From Pseudomonadales bacterium (GTDB lineage: Bacteria; Pseudomonadota; Gammaproteobacteria; Pseudomonadales; Pseudohongiellaceae), in contig JAJDVS010000052.1 of assembly GCA_022825945.1 (NCBI GenBank), positions 1 to 40,642 of the forward strand: a stretch of 40,642 nt of DNA, written 5' to 3'. Both the position numbers and the translations under genes were made by a program. Below are positions 28,407 to 40,363 of this stretch, in pieces. The notes under the pieces were generated by a model that ran no database searches, was not told where the DNA came from, and was given only the letters and a program-made list of their open reading frames with translations. How positions within the stretch are numbered: position 1 is the first letter of the stretch; each line of letters begins with the position of its first letter.

Positions 28407-28805
28407 TCAATCCTGTTCCTGAAAATCCAGCGCCGCTGAATTGATGCAATAGCGCAGCCCGGTTTCCGGCGGGCCATCGGGAAAGACATGGCCCAGGTGG
28501 GAATCACAGCGGCTGCAAACGACTTCGGTGCGGATCATGCCATGTGACTGATCGATCTTTTCCGCCACCGCCGCGGCGTCCGCAGGCGCGCTGAAACTCG
28601 GCCAGCCGGAGCCCGAGTCATACTTGTCGCCGGACCGGAACAACTCTTCCCCGCAAGCCGCGCACAAGTAGGCCCCCGGTTCCTTGCTCGCCCAGTAACG
28701 CCCGGAAAAGGCAAACTCGGTGCCCTTCTCCCGGGTCACCCGATACACCTCCGGCGCCAGCTCCTTGCGCCACTGCGCATCCGATTTTTCAATCTTGCCC
28801 TTCAC
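28407..28805 (-). CDS. msrB: peptide-methionine (R)-S-oxide reductase
   Basis: Repairs oxidised methionine (R epimer) in proteins. 132 residues. Zinc-binding CAAC and CSRC, family signature [11 protein letters not shown], and catalytic Cys in [11 protein letters not shown] are visible. Two GTG codons are possible starts (28811 and 28805); 28805 is preferred since GGGAG lies 8 nt upstream, whereas it is too close to 28811. It is divergent from alaA, an association also seen in Pseudomonas as far as I recall. No signal peptide, hence cytoplasmic. Confidence 0.96.
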   Translation of the reverse strand: MKGKIEKSDAQWRKELAPEVYRVTREKGTEFAFSGRYWASKEPGAYLCAACGEELFRSGDKYDSGSGWPSFSAPADAAAVAEKIDQSHGMIRTEVVCSRCDSHLGHVFPDGPPETGLRYCINSAALDFQEQD

Positions 28806-28974
28806 AGCCACTCTCCCGCTCGCCTATTCCCCATAACCGGAGACGCCAACCCCATCAAGATTATCGGCTGAAGCCTGGAAAAGCTGCAACAGCTTGTCGC
28901 AATGGAACCGGTCGGAAGAGCCTGACGGGATGCCGCAGGCCGCTGCCGGCAGCGGCGAGATACCAAACTCCAGC

Positions 28975-29003
28975 TTGACACAACATCTCCCCACGAGTAC
29001 TGT
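28975..29003 (+). promoter_or_regulatory. candidate promoter of alaA
   Basis: TTGACA (28975-28980), 17-nt spacer, TACTGT (28998-29003). The -35 is perfect but the -10 is poor. The predicted start near 29010 is 31 bases before the ATG and argues against an upstream coding extension. Confidence 0.45.
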
Positions 29004-29040
29004 CCGCGCCTTTCTCCTTCCAGGCAGCCAGTCCCGGCCC

Positions 29041-30258
29041 ATGCCCCCCATCCGGCAATCGCAAAAACTCGACAACGTCTGTTACGACATCCGCGGGCCC
29101 GTCCTCGAACAGGCCCGCAGGCTCGAAGAAGAAGGCCAGCGGGTGCTGAAGCTCAATATCGGCAATCCGGCGGCTTTCGGATTCGACGCCCCCGACGAGA
29201 TTCTCCGGGATGTGATTCACAACCTCGCCAATGCCCAGGGCTACAGCGATTCCAAGGGCCTGTTCCCGGCGCGGAAGGCGGTCATGCACGAATGCCAGCA
29301 ATTGCGGATCGCCGGTGTCGGCATCGACGATATCTATCTGGGAAATGGGGTGAGCGAGTTGATTACCATGGCCATGCAGGCCCTGCTCAACGACGGCGAG
29401 GAAGTATTGATTCCGGCGCCGGATTATCCCCTGTGGACCGCGGCAGTGAGTCTCAGCGGCGGTGCGCCCGTTCACTACCGCTGCGACGAGACCCGCGGCT
29501 GGTTTCCCGATGCCGCGGACATTGAAGCGAAAATCACGTCGCGAACCCGGGCGCTGGTGGTGATCAATCCCAATAACCCCACCGGCGCCGTATACAGCCG
29601 GGAAGCCCTCCTCGAATTGATCGAAATCGCCCGGCGCCATGAACTGATTCTGTTCGCCGACGAAATCTACAGCAAGATTCTGTATGAAGAGGTGGAATAC
29701 ATTCCCCTGGCCTCCCTTTGCGATGACCTGTTCGTCGTCAGCTTCAATGGCCTGTCAAAATCCTACCGGCTGGCGGGATTCCGTTCGGGATGGATGATTC
29801 TCAGCGGCCCCCGGGAACTTGCCCAAAGCTATATCGAAGGCCTCGACATCCTGTCCAATATGCGCCTCTGCGCCAACGTCCCGGCCCAGTACGCCATCCA
29901 GACCGCCCTCGGCGGCTACCAGAGCATCAATGAACTGATTCTTCCCGGCGGCCGGCTGCTGCGGCAGCGGGACACAGCCTGGAAAATGCTCAATGAGATT
30001 CCCGGGCTGAGTTGCGTCAAGCCATCCGGCGCCATCTACCTGTTCCCCTCACTGGACCCGGACCGCTTCCACATCCATAGCGATCTCGAATTCGTGCTTG
30101 AAGTGCTGGTGCGGGAAAAGATCCTGCTGGTCCAGGGCAGTGCGTTCAATATCGGCGACAATCGGCATTTCCGCCTCGTTTTCCTGCCCCGGGAAGATGA
30201 AATGGCCAGAGCCATCGAGGCGATTTCCAGGGTCCTGGACAGTTACCGGGTCTTGTAG
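29041..30258 (+). CDS. alaA: glutamate-pyruvate aminotransferase AlaA
   Basis: PLP-dependent class I aminotransferase producing alanine from pyruvate and glutamate. 405 residues, the same length as E. coli AlaA, and nearly collinear with it: KLDNVCYDIRGPVLEQA at the start, LKLNIGNPAAFGFDAPDEIL, NPNNPTGAVYS, FADEIYSKILY and PLP lysine in FNGLSKSYRLAGFRSGW. The ATG at 29041 gives MPPIRQSQKLDN, matching the E. coli start; the frame is open further upstream to 28894 but without homology. REP palindromes lie directly after the gene. Confidence 0.95.
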   Translation: MPPIRQSQKLDNVCYDIRGPVLEQARRLEEEGQRVLKLNIGNPAAFGFDAPDEILRDVIHNLANAQGYSDSKGLFPARKAVMHECQQLRIAGVGIDDIYLGNGVSELITMAMQALLNDGEEVLIPAPDYPLWTAAVSLSGGAPVHYRCDETRGWFPDAADIEAKITSRTRALVVINPNNPTGAVYSREALLELIEIARRHELILFADEIYSKILYEEVEYIPLASLCDDLFVVSFNGLSKSYRLAGFRSGWMILSGPRELAQSYIEGLDILSNMRLCANVPAQYAIQTALGGYQSINELILPGGRLLRQRDTAWKMLNEIPGLSCVKPSGAIYLFPSLDPDRFHIHSDLEFVLEVLVREKILLVQGSAFNIGDNRHFRLVFLPREDEMARAIEAISRVLDSYRVL

Positions 30259-30273
30259 AAGCCGGGCTTTTCC

Positions 30274-30364
30274 CACCTTCGCCGACGAGATTCTGCGACT
30301 GCGCGCAGAATGACAATCGTTCCCCACCTTCGCTGGCAAGATTCTGCGACTGCGCGCAGAATGA
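30274..30364. repeat. REP-like palindrome, copy 3, in tandem duplicate
   Basis: Two 51-bp units, each starting CCACCTTCGC and containing the hairpin ATTCTGCG-ACTGCG-CGCAGAAT (stems 30290-30311 and 30341-30362). They lie between convergent alaA and pdxB. Confidence 0.85.
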
Positions 30365-30377
30365 CCATATTTCCTCA

Positions 30378-31541
30378 TCATTCCGCGGGTAGCGTCGCGA
30401 AGTCGCGGAATCCCGCTTTCATCAGCCATTGTTTCCGGGCTCCGCTGAGGTATTCGCTTCCCGCCACTGTGGTTGCGGGAAACTCCTGACGCGCCAGCGG
30501 CGGACGCCGCAATGCATCGAAGGTCCGGGCATCCCGCTTGCCGCCAGTCGCCCATTGCCTGCAGCGCGAACCCAGCTCGGCCAAACCGAGACAGCGGTCG
30601 ATAATGCGCCAGGGTATCAGCGCGTCATCTTCCCATTCCGGCTGGACTTCCACGATGGTTCCCGCGCCATCGGCGTTGGCCAATGTGGATGCCGGCGGTC
30701 CAAAGTGGGCCGCGAACTGCCTTGCCAGCATCTCCGTCGCGCCCCATTTCGCCTGTTCGCTGTATCCGGCGACATGCGGCGTCGCCAGACTCGCCCGCTG
30801 CGCCAGCGGCGCGCTGATGTATGGCTCATTGGCCCAGACATCGAGCACACAATGCAATGCCGGGCCATCCACGAGCCGCGCCAGCAAGGCGGCTTCATCC
30901 ACGATGCCGCCGCGGCTGGCATTGATCAACACGGCGCCGGGGCGCAGGCGGGCGATCGCCGCGGCATCAAGCAGGCCCGCGGTCCGGTGCGGCCCGCGGA
31001 AGCTCAGGGGCGCATGCAGGCTGACGATATCGCAATCCAGCGCGGCCGCCATGGATTGCCAGGCATACTCCGGGGCCGCCCGGCCCGCCTCGGCCAATGG
31101 CGGGTCGCAAACCACCAGCTCGTGACCCAGGCGCAACAGCATGCGCGCCAGCTTCCCGCCGATGGCGCCGGCGCCGATAATGCCGACCCGCTGACTCGCA
31201 ACATCGATGCGGCCGGCGATCTTCAGGGCGGCCATGGCGCCCAGGCAGTACTCCGCCACCGCCCTGGCATTGGCGCCGCGGCAGTGGGCCAGCGCGATGC
31301 CGTTTTCCTCAAGCCAGGCGGTATCGACATGGTCCACGCCACTGGTGGCCGCACCGACAAAGCCCACCCCCGTGCCCCGCAGTAGCGACGGGCCGACAGG
31401 CGTTACCGAACGCACCAACAGTGCATCGGCGCCGCGAAGGTCCTGGCGGGAAATCCGCCGGCCCGGGCGCAGCGTCAATTCGCCGAAGCCGCCAAAGGCC
31501 TGCTCCACGATAAAGATGTCCTGATCGGCAACGATCTTCAC
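30378..31541 (-). CDS. pdxB: erythronate-4-phosphate dehydrogenase
   Basis: Second step of the DXP-dependent pyridoxal-phosphate route. 387 residues, D-2-hydroxyacid dehydrogenase family. FVGAATSGVDHVD, NAD-binding GIIGAGAIGGKLARML, catalytic Arg in NASRGGIVDE, Glu in VWANEPYI and His in ATPHVAGYSEQAK are visible; the C-terminal PdxB dimerisation domain (residues about 290-387) distinguishes it from SerA or GhrB. Start GTG at 31541 (MKIVADQDIFIVEQ). It follows tusA by 33 bases on the same strand. It supplies the cofactor used by the neighbouring AlaA, though the two genes converge. Confidence 0.95.
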   Translation of the reverse strand: MKIVADQDIFIVEQAFGGFGELTLRPGRRISRQDLRGADALLVRSVTPVGPSLLRGTGVGFVGAATSGVDHVDTAWLEENGIALAHCRGANARAVAEYCLGAMAALKIAGRIDVASQRVGIIGAGAIGGKLARMLLRLGHELVVCDPPLAEAGRAAPEYAWQSMAAALDCDIVSLHAPLSFRGPHRTAGLLDAAAIARLRPGAVLINASRGGIVDEAALLARLVDGPALHCVLDVWANEPYISAPLAQRASLATPHVAGYSEQAKWGATEMLARQFAAHFGPPASTLANADGAGTIVEVQPEWEDDALIPWRIIDRCLGLAELGSRCRQWATGGKRDARTFDALRRPPLARQEFPATTVAGSEYLSGARKQWLMKAGFRDFATLPAE

Positions 31542-31574
31542 GGTCCGGAAACCTGGGGCTTTGGCGGCGGGTGT

Positions 31575-31862
31575 TCAGGCCGCATCGGCTTTCTTGCGGA
31601 TCAGGTAACTGTATTTGCCATCCCGGCGCTGCTGTTCCAGCAATTCATGCCCGAGATACAGGCAGAATTTGGGAATATCCCGGGTGGTGGAAGGGTCGGT
31701 GGCGATGATGCGCAATCGCCCGCCGCCAGCCAGGTCGCGAATCCGGTTGTGCAACAGCATGACCGGCTCCGGGCAGAACAGGCCGCAGGCGTCGACCTCG
31801 AGTACGTCACTGGTATCGGTTTTCGGCTCGGGGCCGGATTCAGGAGCGGTTTTCTCGTTCAT
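31575..31862 (-). CDS. TusA-family sulfur carrier
   Basis: 95 residues. The family signature CPxP is present in [18 protein letters not shown], with the Cys expected to carry persulfide; [16 protein letters not shown] is the second conserved block. TusA passes sulfur to tRNA 2-thiolation and other pathways. Length and an acidic 25-residue extension before the domain differ slightly from E. coli TusA (81 residues), so a related SirA-like carrier is possible. The ATG at 31862 overlaps the yheU stop (ATGA), so the two are coupled. Confidence 0.85.
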   Translation of the reverse strand: MNEKTAPESGPEPKTDTSDVLEVDACGLFCPEPVMLLHNRIRDLAGGGRLRIIATDPSTTRDIPKFCLYLGHELLEQQRRDGKYSYLIRKKADAA

Positions 31863-32068
31863 GGCTGCCTGACGAACAAATGGCAAGTGCCGCTATCCGG
31901 GTCGTAATCCAGGCCGAGCTTGCGACCCTGCAACTGGGCGCGTACCTGAGCGACCTTTTCCGCCAGGGAATAGTCCCTGGCGCCGTAATCGGTGCCTTCC
32001 CGGGTGACGAATTCCTCTATGACGGCGGTCAGAGCCTCGTCGGACAATTTTTGCCAGGGGATTTCCAT
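31859..32068 (-). CDS. YheU family protein (UPF0270)
   Basis: 69 residues, similar to E. coli Yhe[21 protein letters not shown] followed by VTREGTDYG and a C-terminal beta region. Function unknown. The ATG at 32068 is chosen because it matches the family start; a long in-frame extension upstream has no homology. Its stop overlaps the tusA start. Separated from fadA by 100 bases, which hold a short hairpin (GTTCCC/GGGAAC type) but no T run. Confidence 0.85.
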   Translation of the reverse strand: MEIPWQKLSDEALTAVIEEFVTREGTDYGARDYSLAEKVAQVRAQLQGRKLGLDYDPDSGTCHLFVRQP

Positions 32069-32168
32069 GTCAGGCGGCCGCGGCGCAGGCTCCCTGTTCA
32101 GCCGTCCGCGCAACGCGCAGTTCCCGGAAGGGGAACAGGTCGGCATCCGCGACGGCTGACTGACGCTG

Positions 32169-35503
<3,335 letters not shown>

Positions 35504-35580
35504 TTTTGGCGGCCTCTGGTGTTGGCGGCATTATAACTGCAAGTTGCTTGAAGCATCGCCGCCGCGGTGTTCCTTCCTGT

Positions 35581-35654
35581 GTCATTCTGCGCGGAGTCGC
35601 AGAATCTCAAGCGGTGGCCTCCCGCCCGGGATCCTGCGATTCCGCGCGGGATGA
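35581..35654. repeat. REP-like palindrome cluster, copy 4
   Basis: A unit with GTCATTCTGCG and CGCAGAAT (35581-35606), and a second, diverged inverted unit around GGATCCTGCG...CGCGGGATGA (35629-35654), between the divergent fadB and deacetylase genes. Confidence 0.75.
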
Positions 35655-35743
35655 AACTCAAAACCCCGGATTGTTTCGGTTGGGAGTAAGCTCCATTTCG
35701 CCCATGGTTGCTTGAATCGGGTAGAATTTTATCGGTTTTGGCG

Positions 35744-36805
35744 ATGAGTATTCAGATGATTTGCCGAATTCTGGGTTTGCTGGCGGCGGCGCTGCTTGCC
35801 GGGCCGGGGTGGGCGGCTTCGGGGGGAGTGATCTTGCTGTATCACCATGTGGCCGGGGATACGCCGGCTTCGACTTCGATTTCCCCGGAAGATTTTCGGG
35901 GGCACCTGGAATATTTGCGGGACAACGATTTCCAGGTGGTGGGGCTTGACGTGATGGTGGATGCCCTGCGCAACGGGGAGGAACTGCCCGACCGGGCGGC
36001 GGCGATTACTTTCGACGATGGTTATCTGTCGATTTACGAGACCGCCTTTCCCATGCTGCGGTCGTTTGGATTTCCCTTCACGCTGTTTCTGAGCACCGGT
36101 CCCATTGATCGGCAATTACGGGATTACATGAGCTGGGAACAGATCGGGGAAATGTCCGCTGCGGGGGTATTGATCGCCAATCACATGGTGGACCATCCCC
36201 ACATGCTGGACCGGCGGGAAGGCGAAAATGACGCGCAATGGATCGAGCGGCAGCGGGAGGAATTGCTGCGGGCGGAACAGGTTATCGAGCAGCGCACGGG
36301 CCAGTCCCACCGCTATCTGGCCTATCCTTATGGGGAATATGATGTTGCCGTCAAGGAACTGCTGCGCGAACTGGATTTCGTCGGCTTCGCCCAGAACTCC
36401 GGCGCCATAGGCCCGGGTTCGGATTTTCAGGCCCTGCCCCGCTATCCCCTGGCGGGCAGTTTTGCCGACCTGGAAAGCGCCCAGGTGAAATTCGCCACCC
36501 TGCCCTTCCATGTCCGCCTGCTCGAGCCCGAATCACCGGTGACGAATCTGCCGAGCCCCGCGGTCACCTTGCAATTCCTGCCGGCCGAGGTGGGTGATTA
36601 CGATCTGGCGAGCCTCGGCTGTTTCGCCCGCGGCCAGCCGATTCCCATGGCCTGGATTGACCGGGAGGCCGGCATTGTCCGGCTGGAGCCGGAATTGGAG
36701 TTTTCCGGCCGGCGCTGGCGCTATCTTTGCACGGCGCCGGACACCGCATCGCGCCGATTCCACTGGATGTCGGTACAGTGGATCAATCCGGAATGGCCTG
36801 AGTAG
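35744..36805 (+). CDS. exported polysaccharide deacetylase (NodB-type)
   Basis: 353 residues from ATG 35744, giving a signal peptide (ICRILGLLAAALLAGPGWA). The carbohydrate esterase 4 fold is shown by ILLYHHV, catalytic/metal D91-D92 in ITFDDGYLS, metal His H147 and H151 in IANHMVDHPHM, and RYLAYPYGEYD (motif 3). It resembles PgaB-like periplasmic deacetylases that act on poly-GlcNAc, but lacks the second PgaB domain; a beta-rich C-terminal region of about 110 residues is unidentified. An upstream in-frame TTG (35708) is less likely. TAGAAT at 35722-35727 is a weak -10. Confidence 0.85.
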   Translation: MSIQMICRILGLLAAALLAGPGWAASGGVILLYHHVAGDTPASTSISPEDFRGHLEYLRDNDFQVVGLDVMVDALRNGEELPDRAAAITFDDGYLSIYETAFPMLRSFGFPFTLFLSTGPIDRQLRDYMSWEQIGEMSAAGVLIANHMVDHPHMLDRREGENDAQWIERQREELLRAEQVIEQRTGQSHRYLAYPYGEYDVAVKELLRELDFVGFAQNSGAIGPGSDFQALPRYPLAGSFADLESAQVKFATLPFHVRLLEPESPVTNLPSPAVTLQFLPAEVGDYDLASLGCFARGQPIPMAWIDREAGIVRLEPELEFSGRRWRYLCTAPDTASRRFHWMSVQWINPEWPE

Positions 36806-36839
36806 CGGGAATCCCCATTATGCGCAGATAGGAACAGGC

Positions 36840-37088
36840 TCACCGATGTCCTGGTGTTCCTAGGAACCTGACGGTTACCGGCTTCAGTTCAATCCCCGAT
36901 CTCCGCAGCAAGGCGTCGAGTTCATGTTCAACCGCATGGCCGCCTCTGCTCTCCAGAACCATTGTGGCTTCCAACGCGTTGGCAACCGACATGCGGCAGA
37001 GAGAAGCCCGCATGATCGCCTCGGCATGACGTCTGCTATCGGGCTCATCGAATAGAATCGCCAGCACCGCCGAACTATCGACGATCAC
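36840..37088 (-). pseudogene. VapC-type PIN-domain toxin fragment
   Basis: 82 residues from GTG 37088. MIVDSSAVLAILFDEPD with the first catalytic Asp and SVANALEATMVLESRGG are classic VapC. The frame ends after GIELKPVTV with an unrelated 10-residue tail, so the second half, which should carry the remaining acidic residues, is missing; VapC proteins are usually near 130 residues. The IS5-type element begins 3 bases upstream of the start codon. The GTGATC start would overlap a vapB stop, but no vapB is present on the far side of the element. Probably inactive. Confidence 0.75.
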
Positions 37089-37091
37089 TAG

Positions 37092-38481
37092 CAGGCTGCG
37101 GAAAAACCCAAGTTTCGTGACCTGATTTCCCGTTTCCGAGAAAATTCAGATTCCGGCAACAATCCGCTTTCGAATTGAAACGTCGAGTTTACACACCGCG
37201 ACGGTCATCGGGACGTTTCTTCGCTTCGCGCCGCCAATCACGCGGTTTTCCGCTCCCGAACGCCGACAACCGCCCGATTTTCCCTCCATCAGTTCGACCC
37301 CGCCAGCAGCTTCGGCATCCGGGCCAGATTGTAGACCGCCAGCGCCAGCGTGAACTGCCAGTCAACCTTCGCCAGTCCCCGGTGCCGCGTCTTCGCCAGG
37401 ACCCCAACCGTCTTCACCCAGCCGAAGACTTCCTCCACGCGCTTGCGCACTACCTGACTCGCCTTGTATTCCGCGCTCCCCGCCAACTTCTTCGATATGT
37501 TGGAGCGCCGCCCCGAGTCGTTCCGCGCCACATGAGGCTCAACCGCGAACGCCTTGCAGGTTTTCACGAACTCCTTCGTGTCATACCCCTTGTCCGCCCC
37601 CAGCGTCACTTTCCGGTTCGGATCCTTCCGCCGCATCAGCATGACCTCCGCCGCCAGACACTCCGCCTCTCCCGTCGCGCGGGTCGCCAGACCGTCCAGC
37701 ACCAGACCGTTGCGGTTCTCCATCAGCGCATGGCCCAGATAACTCAACCTGGCTTCCCGGTTCTTGCCCTTGCGGTACAGCCGCGAGTCCGCGTCCGTTT
37801 TGGATTCATGCGTCTCGTTCGACCAGCGCTCGCCGCGGAAATCCCGCTCCGCATTGTGGCCGCCGCCGGCAGCCCCATCGTCACCGCCGTCGTCGTCACC
37901 GCCAGCCGCCGCCTCCTTCGGCAAAAAGCTCTTCACCGAAGCCCAGGCCCCAATCTGCGTGCCGTCCACCGAAAAATGCTCCGCCGAAAGCAGCCTTTCC
38001 ACTTCGGGCAAACTCACCAGTTCCGCCAGAAAACGCGCCGACACGTCGCCGCGCAGCAGACGGTCCCGGTTCTTCGTGAACACCGTCGCGTCCCACACCG
38101 GGTCATCCACGTCCAGGCCCACAAACCAGCGGAACAGCAGATTGTAGTTCAACTGCTCCATCAACTGCCGCTCCGAACAAATCGAGAAGAACGCCTGAAG
38201 CAGCAAGGTGCACAGCAACTTCTCCGGCGCGATGCCGGGACGGCCCACGCGGGAATACAGTTCGTCGAAATCTTCCGAAAGAGCCCGCAGCGCCTCGTCG
38301 GTCAGCCGACGAATCGCCCGCAACGGATGCCGCTCCGGTATCCGGTCTTCCATATCCACGTAACTGAACAGCTTTCCGGGCCGCGCGTCGGCGCCTCGCA
38401 TGACGAACTCCTCATCCAGGGTGGGAACCGGCGCCAATTTTATCAAAACGGCCAGCCTGGAAGGGGTTTTTCAGCAGCCTG
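37092..38481 (-). mobile_element. IS5-type insertion sequence, 1390 bp, apparently complete
   Basis: Terminal inverted repeats CAGGCTGCGGAAAAACCCA (37092-37110) and, on the minus strand, CAGGCTGCTGAAAAACCCC (38463-38481) match at 17 of 19 positions and enclose one transposase gene. The flanking tetranucleotides are CTAG on the left and TTAG on the right, compatible with a YTAR-type target of the IS5 family but not an exact duplication. Family assignment within IS5 versus IS1182-like is not certain. Confidence 0.85.
37289..38446 (-). CDS. IS5-family DDE transposase
   Basis: 385 residues, no frameshift. N-terminal GKLFSYVDMEDRIPERHPLR and RPGIAPEKLLCTLLLQAFF (helix-turn-helix part), then DDE catalytic core: D in FSVDGTQIGAWAS, D in LGADKGYDTKEFVK, E in RKRVEEVFGWVKTVG. 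A Gly/Asp-rich low-complexity insert (AAAGGDDDGGDDGAAGGG) lies in the middle. The ATG at 38446 is 17 bases inside the right terminal repeat. An antisense open frame over the same stretch is a shadow. Confidence 0.92.
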   Translation of the reverse strand: MIKLAPVPTLDEEFVMRGADARPGKLFSYVDMEDRIPERHPLRAIRRLTDEALRALSEDFDELYSRVGRPGIAPEKLLCTLLLQAFFSICSERQLMEQLNYNLLFRWFVGLDVDDPVWDATVFTKNRDRLLRGDVSARFLAELVSLPEVERLLSAEHFSVDGTQIGAWASVKSFLPKEAAAGGDDDGGDDGAAGGGHNAERDFRGERWSNETHESKTDADSRLYRKGKNREARLSYLGHALMENRNGLVLDGLATRATGEAECLAAEVMLMRRKDPNRKVTLGADKGYDTKEFVKTCKAFAVEPHVARNDSGRRSNISKKLAGSAEYKASQVVRKRVEEVFGWVKTVGVLAKTRHRGLAKVDWQFTLALAVYNLARMPKLLAGSN

Positions 38482-38504
38482 TTAGGAATTGCTGGACAAA
38501 TAGG

Positions 38505-38524
38505 GGGGATGCCGAAACATCCCC
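38505..38524 (-). terminator. weak terminator-like hairpin after the small Cys-motif gene
   Basis: Stem GGGGATG / CATCCCC with 6-nt loop, 20 bases beyond the stop at 38544. There is no T run, so termination is doubtful. Confidence 0.3.
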
Positions 38525-38543
38525 TTAACTCAAAATTGCACAA

Positions 38544-38822
38544 TCAATCCGCTTCCCATTCTCCACACCATGAGTTCGAAGGAATCAATGGCCATTTTGT
38601 AGCCAGTTTTCCATTATCTGAAAGCACAACGGGAGGATAACGACGGCACATAATTAAAGCGTTGTTGTCACCGAAATAGTTAGCCGCCTTGAACTCTTCC
38701 GAATACAGACAGTTGCCACAGTTCTTTTTCCGCTTGGGTTGTGATTGCTGGTTATGATGGTCGGCTTGTTCTTTTCGCCTGTTCTCAGGGTCTCCAGCCC
38801 TTCTAATATTTACTCTGTTCAT
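38544..38822 (-). CDS. small four-cysteine protein, function unknown
   Basis: 92 residues. A basic N-terminus (KEQADHHNQQSQPKRKK) leads to CGNCLY, then MCRRYPPVVL and a C-terminal NSWCGEWE. The spacing CxxC...C...C with RRYPP and WCGE recurs in small bacterial and phage proteins that probably bind a metal ion; the role is not known to me. Base composition is visibly AT-richer than the surrounding chromosome. It follows the lipoprotein gene by 17 bases, on the same strand, so the two are probably cotranscribed. Confidence 0.6.
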   Translation of the reverse strand: MNRVNIRRAGDPENRRKEQADHHNQQSQPKRKKNCGNCLYSEEFKAANYFGDNNALIMCRRYPPVVLSDNGKLATKWPLIPSNSWCGEWEAD

Positions 38823-38839
38823 TTATTGATACTTCTGAT

Positions 38840-39172
38840 TTAGTTGCCTCCCTCGCAACGAGAAGCATATTCATTTTGAATAGCTAAAACTCTTCCTTTT
38901 GCTTCTGCTACTTCTTGCTCAGAATCCGAGGTAAGCCAACCCACGCCAGGAAGCAAAAGCAAGTTCAAAGCAATATCCCAATTTCTGGATGTTCTTTGAT
39001 CCCTACTAAGCAGTTCAAGATTTACTCCTTCATTTTGTGCAGCAAGGAGCAATCCTTGGCAAGTCATTTCCTGATATGCTGTTGTGTCCACCATCGCCGG
39101 GGGAATATCTCCGGGCGCGGCGGCACACCCGAGCAGTGTTGATGCCGCCATCGTTAATGCTAATTTTTTCAT
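38840..39172 (-). CDS. small lipoprotein, function unknown
   Basis: 110 residues. MKKLALTMAASTLLGCAAA is a lipoprotein signal with lipobox LLGC (acylated C16). The mature part contains MTCQGLLLAAQNEGV, a hydrophobic patch ALNLLLLPGVGWL and a charged helix (EQEVAEAKGRVLAIQNEY) ending with Cys. Similar short lipoproteins occur in prophages and islands. AT-richer than the chromosome, like the following gene; both are candidates for acquired DNA next to the insertion sequence. Confidence 0.65.
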   Translation of the reverse strand: MKKLALTMAASTLLGCAAAPGDIPPAMVDTTAYQEMTCQGLLLAAQNEGVNLELLSRDQRTSRNWDIALNLLLLPGVGWLTSDSEQEVAEAKGRVLAIQNEYASRCEGGN

Positions 39173-39609
39173 GGGTTAGGTTTCCTTCAAGTTGTTAGCC
39201 CGGATATTGCATGAGTGGGTTGATTCGCCCTCGAATCCGCGATTTTCGAGACCTGTTCGGGCTTCAATGAGGCCGCTCGGACCCGATTCCGATAAAACCA
39301 TAAAATCGCACTGAACGCAAACCCCTGCGCGGGCCGGGAAGTCGGGAAACCGGCTGGGTCGCGGCGCATGGCGTCAGGCCGCGGCGGGCGGCTTTCCATT
39401 GGGTGGGAGTGACTTCGATTCGGCGAAAACGAGCGATGCGCTATTCGGAGACAGTCGGTAGGGCGGTGTTGTGTGGTAGTCGCCGAGATCGACACGGAAG
39501 GGATCGGCGAACGGTGGGAGCGTCAGCCAGGTGTGCATGCCCGGGATTTCCCGGGGGTAAGAATGCGGTCTTGAAGAGCGGGACGTCGGCGCGGAAACCG
39601 GATGGAAAG
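39173..39609. other. gene-free stretch with inverted repeats
   Basis: No convincing coding sequence. It holds nested inverted repeats AGCCCG (39199-39204) / CGGGCT with an inner CTCGAA / TTCGAG stem, possibly the relic of a transposon end, and a palindrome CCCGGGATTTCCCGGG near 39539-39554. Open frames here look like shadows. Confidence 0.4.
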
Positions 39610-40338
39610 TCAGGTGTCGTTTTCGATGCTATCGTTTTCATCGGATTCGGTTTGGGGCGTGGTCATCAGGCCGTGCCGCAATCCGTCGATGTGTTCGTTA
39701 AGGTCCGCCGATACATTTTGGCAAAGGGGGTCCAGTATGACGCGTACTCCCTCGCGTCGGGCGAGCTTGGCCGCCGGCACGAAATCGGAATCGCCGGAGA
39801 CGAGGACGATGATGTCGACCTGTTTTCTCAATGTGAGGGAAGCGATATCGATGCCGATCTTCATATCGACGCCTTTTTGCCGAAAGGTAGGCTTGAAATC
39901 GTCGTCGGTCAGATCGGCGACGGAGCGGCGGCCCGCCAGCAGGTCGGCCTGGGATCGTGAGGTCAATATCCAGTACCGGTTGCCGTAGTTGTAGACACGG
40001 CCGAGTCGGAGGGCGACGTTCGGCATGTCGCGGAGGATTTCGAACAGGCGGGTTCGAAATTGTGCGGAGGGTGTTTCGGTGAAATTTATTTCATTGCGGG
40101 AGATCGGATATCGTAACCTGCGGTCTACCGGCTCGGCATCGTAGTAGAAAATTCTGTGCAGGAGGCTGTACGCATTGGGATGCCGATAGGTCTTGTTCAG
40201 GTGGTTGAGGTGGTTCCCGACGAGCTGGTTGATCGCGCTGGCCGTTTCTGCCGGATTGTTGATGTCGAATTCCGGGCGCAGGACGGGAAGTCGTTTGATC
40301 AGGTAACCGCCGTCTATCAGGATCGCTACGCGGGTCAC
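39610..40338 (-). CDS. NYN-domain (PIN-like) putative RNase
   Basis: 242 residues, LabA/DUF88-type NYN family, a PIN-like fold typical of metal-dependent RNases. Acidic candidates for the active site: D9 in VAILIDGGYLIK, D158 and D164 in GVDMKIGIDIASL, D183 and D185 in VLVSGDSDFVPAAKLARR. The C-terminal tail is acidic. The start is GTG at 40338, with AAGGAG 6 nt upstream. In front of it lie a sigma-70 promoter and a structured RNA that ends in a terminator-like U run. Substrate unknown. Confidence 0.88.
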   Translation of the reverse strand: MTRVAILIDGGYLIKRLPVLRPEFDINNPAETASAINQLVGNHLNHLNKTYRHPNAYSLLHRIFYYDAEPVDRRLRYPISRNEINFTETPSAQFRTRLFEILRDMPNVALRLGRVYNYGNRYWILTSRSQADLLAGRRSVADLTDDDFKPTFRQKGVDMKIGIDIASLTLRKQVDIIVLVSGDSDFVPAAKLARREGVRVILDPLCQNVSADLNEHIDGLRHGLMTTPQTESDENDSIENDT

Positions 40339-40363
40339 AATCGGCTCCTTTTCGCGTGTGCAG

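Noticed and set aside
30274..30364. Possible CRISPR array (two spaced repeats)
   Set aside because: Only two palindromic units in direct tandem, the intervening sequence is itself repeated, and the same core occurs at four other sites; no cas genes.
37175..38485. 436-codon plus-strand frame over the insertion sequence
   Set aside because: Antisense of the intact DDE transposase, Arg/Gln-rich with no family features; extends through both terminal repeats.
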